DNA of 40,041 nucleotides from the IMG/VR virus record IMGVR_UViG_3300020438_000094, positions 1 through 40,041 of that record. The stretch is one strand, 5' to 3'. Source of the stretch: a virus. The translations under genes were made by a program, and so were the position numbers. The notes under the pieces were generated by a model, which made no database searches, was not told the DNA's origin, and saw only the letters and a list, made by a program, of their open reading frames with translations. Every line of letters starts with the position of its first letter. The first letter of the stretch is position 1. Positions 36,420 through 40,041 of the stretch are shown piece by piece.

Positions 36420-38767
36420 GGTAAATACTCTCCAAGAATAAACGGATTTCCATACTCTGTAATTGCATCATCCCATACAGAAGCGGATTTAGTCAATGAA
36501 TTATAGACTGGTAATACACCAGTTGCGTTCCATGTTTGACATCCACTACCTAAAAGAGGTGACATAGTATATGTAGTAACCGTATTACCGCTAGTATTAT
36601 CAGTATTACCTGTATTAGGAGCACTACATCCTATATGTCCACAACCAGAATTTACGGGAGTACACGTTAAAGTTACATTAATATCCCGTTTTTTAGTTGC
36701 ATCTGCTCTATATTGACGCATATGATATTTAGTATAGTTAGAAGCATGCGGTAATCCACTAAAACGACCTTGAACAGTGGTAACCATGCGTTCACGATCA
36801 ATAGCATACGCAGGAATTGTCTTTTGTGTTAGATCTTCTATGTCCTGTATACGCATTTCTATATTACGGTCTTTTTCATTTATCAATACATCTCCAAACC
36901 AGGCGGGATATATGTCTCCTAAATGTGCTAATGAGTAGTCTACAGCAAATTTAGCATCATATCCCTGCATAGTTAAATGACTATAGTGATATTGTGGTAC
37001 TTTTTGTACTCTATTTAAGTCAGGATCTTGTTTTAGCTCTATTCTTGCAGCAACATCCTCTGTAGCTTGTCTAGGTGCGTGTTGTGTCCAACATGCAGCG
37101 ACCTTATTTAAGGCATCTGTATCTGCTCCACCAGGTATTGAGTCTATAATTTGTTGAAAATCTCTAGCGTCCGTAGCTTTGTATGCAGCATTATCAATAA
37201 CAGTAGTCTGTTCATAGAAAACGTTTTTGACATATACTTTAGGTGGTACTGTTGAGGAGTATCCAGTACCTCCTAGATTAGGTTTAATTGCTGTTAATAC
37301 TCCATTAGTGAAAGATACCTTACAAGTTGCCTGTGTTCCTGTAGAAGCATAAGGTGGAGTGACTACAACTTCTGGTTGTCTTCCGTATTGATTCCATCCA
37401 GATCCACCATCAACTATAGTATAACCAGTAACTATTCCATTTACTACTGTACATGTAACAATTGGTTGTTTTAGTACATTATATGTGTCTGGAGCGTTCT
37501 GTTCAACGTCTGCAGGGACATATTGGACGGATTTATCCAAAAATTCGTAAAATCCGACTAAAATTGCCCGATCTGGGACTCTAAAACCAGCTTTTACCGT
37601 AATAACGTGCGATCTATTACTAGTATACTGCGTTTCTTTAACAAAATCGCTCCCATTTCCATCAATATAGGCAATATGGTAAGGAAAATTGTCTAAATCG
37701 GTGTGAAATACTCTAGTAACTGCATGCCCATTAATAGTATCACCAATACGTAAAACATCGAATCCTACTTGCCCTTCCGTAGCTTGATACGCTTGTACTG
37801 CTTTTACTTTGAAATTTAAATTTAGTACGGAGGTACTATTATTAGGATGCGTATGAGTATACTCTAAAGTAAACGTTTGTCCTACCGTATAACCAGTCCC
37901 AGGTGATAAAATCTCTGTTATAGTCCACGAAGTACCTGAGAACGTCGTGGTCGCTCCGCTATCGTCATATACTGCTTTGATTTCTGCTTTTATTACAAGT
38001 CCTGTGGACGCTCCCGAATTTAGAGTAAAGATTTTAAAGTCATTAAAGAACTCATCCCCTGCCATATAAGGATTATCACTAGAAACATACTCTGATCCTA
38101 CTACAGTGTTCTCGTTCCATACGTCAGTCCATGTGGTTCCGTCGTCAGAGACCTCAAAATCAGAGACACCATTAGGTAACGTGGTTGAAAGCGAGTCATA
38201 ACTGAATACAACCTTCTTACTAAGACTTCCTATTGAAAATAGAGTTGGATGAGGGCAGTCGGGGTCGGCACACCCACATTCTTCATCACCAGGTACATCA
38301 TAGGTAATCGTGGTTGTCGCAGGGGTGCATGTAAACGCCCCACAAGGGTAACAAGTATCTGTAGATGAACTTGCACCTGTCTGAGTATTTGTAACGGTCT
38401 GAGTCTCTATATGATAGCAAGGAGTACCTACTACACCTGCATCATTTGAAGTGTCATACAGATAGGAGAACCATGTATCAGAAAATCCATGATCAAATGA
38501 TAGACCATCTGGATAGTAATCAAAATATAACGTACTTCCACATGCTGACTTAGTATATTTCCCACAATTAGCAACACTACTCCCACTTAATGCAAGAGAT
38601 GGATACATTACCGTACTACCATCCCTTCCAGGAATGTTATACGCTCCTCCACGTATTGCATTCTCTGGGTATTCTTTATATTCTACTAATGTAACTCCTT
38701 CTCCTGTTCCAGGTTCAAACCTTTCACAAGAAGTAGAACTACAATCATTCTGCGGGCTGCACCCCAT
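36416..38767 (-). CDS. Cys-rich virion protein before PAAR, 783 aa
   Basis: No clear family was recognised. The N-terminus is Cys-rich (MGCSPQNDCSSTSC; C3, C9, C14), followed by CYPCGAFTC near 140 and EECGCADPDCPHP near 165. Residues ~285-310 and ~460-530 hold three GxGY units (LSPGTGYTVGQTFTLEY; DGGSGWNQYGRQPEVVV; LGGTGYSSTVPPKVYV), linking it to the giant protein. A further Cys cluster, SGCGHIGCS, lies near 707-715. The C-terminal third includes LNRVQKVPQYHYSHLTMQGY and IQDIEDLTQKTIPAYAID. Translation starts 23 nt inside the preceding gene and ends in the PAAR start, so it may form the hub or spike shaft below PAAR. No lysozyme motif of T4 gp5 is visible. Confidence 0.7.
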   Translation of the reverse strand: MGCSPQNDCSSTSCERFEPGTGEGVTLVEYKEYPENAIRGGAYNIPGRDGSTVMYPSLALSGSSVANCGKYTKSACGSTLYFDYYPDGLSFDHGFSDTWFSYLYDTSNDAGVVGTPCYHIETQTVTNTQTGASSSTDTCYPCGAFTCTPATTTITYDVPGDEECGCADPDCPHPTLFSIGSLSKKVVFSYDSLSTTLPNGVSDFEVSDDGTTWTDVWNENTVVGSEYVSSDNPYMAGDEFFNDFKIFTLNSGASTGLVIKAEIKAVYDDSGATTTFSGTSWTITEILSPGTGYTVGQTFTLEYTHTHPNNSTSVLNLNFKVKAVQAYQATEGQVGFDVLRIGDTINGHAVTRVFHTDLDNFPYHIAYIDGNGSDFVKETQYTSNRSHVITVKAGFRVPDRAILVGFYEFLDKSVQYVPADVEQNAPDTYNVLKQPIVTCTVVNGIVTGYTIVDGGSGWNQYGRQPEVVVTPPYASTGTQATCKVSFTNGVLTAIKPNLGGTGYSSTVPPKVYVKNVFYEQTTVIDNAAYKATDARDFQQIIDSIPGGADTDALNKVAACWTQHAPRQATEDVAARIELKQDPDLNRVQKVPQYHYSHLTMQGYDAKFAVDYSLAHLGDIYPAWFGDVLINEKDRNIEMRIQDIEDLTQKTIPAYAIDRERMVTTVQGRFSGLPHASNYTKYHMRQYRADATKKRDINVTLTCTPVNSGCGHIGCSAPNTGNTDNTSGNTVTTYTMSPLLGSGCQTWNATGVLPVYNSLTKSASVWDDAITEYGNPFILGEYLP

Positions 38768-39491
38768 TATCCTTACCTTCTAGTTTATCTAATCTTTCAT
38801 TAAATGTACCAATAAGGAATTTGATAGCACTATCATTTTGTTCTATAGTTGCTAGTCGAGATTTGATGACACCATCTAACCTCAGTTCCATATTCTCTAT
38901 CTTATTATGTATAGAGTCAAACTGTTCCTGTAAATTCATCCATGCTCCTTTACCATCTACACTAAGTAAAAAGTCTTGCATTACTCTTTCAGGTCTTTCC
39001 ATCTCACCAAGATACTTTTCCATACCCTCTACACGTTTATGCATTAACTCTAAACACTGATTGAGTGCCATATGTGCTTCTTGGTTATCTTCTAAACAAT
39101 ACTTAACCCATTCCCAATCAATTTCATCACCTGCAGAGTTAGGAACTGGTACATCTATCCTAGCATCACCTAACATTAGATCTTCTAAGTATTCTGATAT
39201 CTCTTCTCTTTTCTTTTCTTCTACCGTACTACCAATACCTTCCTTTGATATCTCATCAAGATTCATAGGTTTATCAGCATCAGTCATTTGCCTTACATAA
39301 TTTTTCCTTCTTTCCTCTTCTTCAGCAATCCTTACAGATTGTTTCTTCCACTCCTCATAATCCTTTAAATCTATTTCAGTAGGATTTTCAGGTAATATCC
39401 ATTCGTTTGATAATTGCTTATCATCCTCATAACGTTTGAATTTCATTGCCTCTTGTGAAGATCTTGAGGTATCATTAAGTGGTTCAGTCAT
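38745..39491 (-). CDS. Acidic coiled-coil protein, 248 aa
   Basis: Highly charged, with helix-forming stretches at ~45-70 (DYEEWKKQSVRIAEEEERRK), ~85-110, ~135-165 (LNQCLELMHKRVEGMEKYLG) and ~180-240 (QFDSIHNKIENMELRLDGVI), the last with heptad spacing of Leu/Ile. No membrane segment or catalytic motif is seen. Its start overlaps the AbrB-like ORF by 8 nt and its end overlaps the 783-aa gene by 23 nt. It may be a tail assembly factor, chaperone or virion rod; this is inference from context. Confidence 0.7.
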   Translation of the reverse strand: MTEPLNDTSRSSQEAMKFKRYEDDKQLSNEWILPENPTEIDLKDYEEWKKQSVRIAEEEERRKNYVRQMTDADKPMNLDEISKEGIGSTVEEKKREEISEYLEDLMLGDARIDVPVPNSAGDEIDWEWVKYCLEDNQEAHMALNQCLELMHKRVEGMEKYLGEMERPERVMQDFLLSVDGKGAWMNLQEQFDSIHNKIENMELRLDGVIKSRLATIEQNDSAIKFLIGTFNERLDKLEGKDNGVQPAE

Positions 39492-39642
39492 CTTTAGTAA
39501 GTTTTAATGTGGTATCTTCTATACTATAATTTAGCGTATCACCAGAATTCCAATTTAGTTCGGAGTATACTTCTTCTGGGATATACAAGAGAGGGTCTCC
39601 ATATTCATCTTCTTCTACTTGTATTGTAAATCTCTTGGACAT
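39484..39642 (-). CDS. Small AbrB/SpoVT-like protein, 52 aa
   Basis: A 52-codon frame reads MSKRFTIQVEEDEYGDPLLY and then IPEEVYSELNWNSGDTLNYS. The layout 'strand - IPxEVxxELxWxxGDxLxYxxxDxxLxL' is that of the swapped-hairpin AbrB/MazE fold, about the usual 45-50 residues. Such proteins often bind DNA as dimers, but here the domain could equally serve a structural role. It begins 3 nt after the 71-aa gene and its last 8 nt overlap the next start. Confidence 0.7.
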   Translation of the reverse strand: MSKRFTIQVEEDEYGDPLLYIPEEVYSELNWNSGDTLNYSIEDTTLKLTKDD

Positions 39643-39645
39643 ATT

Positions 39646-39861
39646 TCATAAGCGGTTAATTTGAGTATCTGTGAGAGGGTGTTTAGTCTTCCAATCTTCC
39701 CACAAGGTATATAGTTCCTTCAAATCTTTAGTTATACCATGTTCAAGGGCATAATCTGCACATGCATACATCCTAGTCTCTAAGTGACCTTCTTTGTGTA
39801 TCAACTTCTCTAAACACCAAGTACGATCATCTTGGTAATCTTGAAAAAACTCTGGGGGCAT
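39646..39861 (-). CDS. Hypothetical protein, 71 aa
   Basis: Begins MPPEFFQDYQDDRTWCLEKL and contains HKEGHLETRMYACADYALEH. It is helical and acidic with no recognised motif. It is first in the run of linked genes, 3 nt before the AbrB-like gene. No strong Shine-Dalgarno precedes the ATG; the upstream sequence is A/T runs. It could be a small regulatory or assembly protein; function unknown. Confidence 0.6.
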   Translation of the reverse strand: MPPEFFQDYQDDRTWCLEKLIHKEGHLETRMYACADYALEHGITKDLKELYTLWEDWKTKHPLTDTQINRL

Positions 39862-40041
39862 TTTTAATACTGGGAAATTTTTTTAAATATTTTTATATAT
39901 GACTTGCGTCTGGGAACCTTTGTAGGTTAGGGTAGTATGCTTTTTTAATATAACGGCCCCATCAAAGACCGAGAACCCCCATCACCACTGTGTTTTGGGC
40001 GGAGTTCTTTACATTTAATAACCTAATTTAACTGTCTGAGT
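39862..40041. other. Non-coding leader at the right edge
   Basis: No frame of useful length is seen on either strand. On the minus strand every frame entering from the edge stops within 9 codons; one ends TQTVKLGY then TAA and might be the tail of an upstream gene, but 8 codons cannot prove this. The middle is more GC-rich and holds two CCCCATCA copies (39957-39964 and 39977-39984). The part next to the 71-aa gene is almost all A/T. Confidence 0.5.
39888..39897 (-). promoter_or_regulatory. Weak late-promoter candidate (TATAAAAATA)
   Basis: The minus strand reads TATAAAAATA, which resembles TATAAATA with two extra A bases, 26 nt before the ATG of the 71-aa gene, the same spacing as the site at 70-77. 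In such AT-rich sequence it may be chance. Confidence 0.25.

Noticed and set aside
39900-40041. tRNA or structured RNA gene in the leader
   Set aside because: A GGTTC string and a 5-bp inverted repeat (AACCT...AGGTT) are present, but no cloverleaf, anticodon arm or acceptor stem can be built.

Overview
The window looks like part of the late structural region of a T4-like cyanophage (a marine myovirus of Prochlorococcus or Synechococcus). Three things point there: (1) recognisable T4-type baseplate wedge proteins gp25 and gp6, followed by a giant protein in the gp7 position whose N-terminus is of the cyanophage gp7-like type; (2) a cyanobacterial-type heme oxygenase (ho1), a known cyanophage auxiliary gene; (3) AT-rich DNA with tightly packed genes. 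An AT-rich relative infecting another marine bacterium cannot be excluded from this window alone. Every supported gene is on the minus strand, so transcription runs from the right edge (about 40,000) to the left edge (1), and most genes touch or overlap their neighbours.

Layout in transcription order. 40041-39862: short non-coding leader. 39861-38745: a 71-aa protein, a 52-aa AbrB-like protein and a 248-aa acidic coiled-coil protein. 38767-35874: a Cys-rich 783-aa probable virion protein and a 181-aa PAAR-type spike-tip protein. 35871-35722: a 49-aa basic peptide. 35722-32450: an auxiliary cassette made of a tandem two-domain 2OG-Fe(II) oxygenase, heme oxygenase and two more 2OG-Fe(II) oxygenases. 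32424-29833: a 52-aa ORF, gp25 and gp6. 29827-5483: one 8,114-codon gene, beginning like a cyanophage gp7 and continuing into a long mosaic of GxGY repeats, a YHYH domain, a propeller-like segment, two LamG-like domains, a 20-unit 'C...YPR' repeat array and helical modules. 5460-4234: a 408-aa fibre-like protein. 4227-79: a 1,382-aa YHYH protein. 43-1: the start of the next gene.

The most interesting points are the size and repeat architecture of the giant protein, two consecutive virion-type proteins that each carry a complete His-Cys-His-Met type-1 copper ligand set, and a run of iron/oxygen-dependent enzymes placed inside a baseplate operon. Candidate T4-type late promoters (CATAAATA twice, GCTAAATA once) lie 19-26 nt before gene starts. 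Function calls rest on motif recognition by eye; domain boundaries are approximate.
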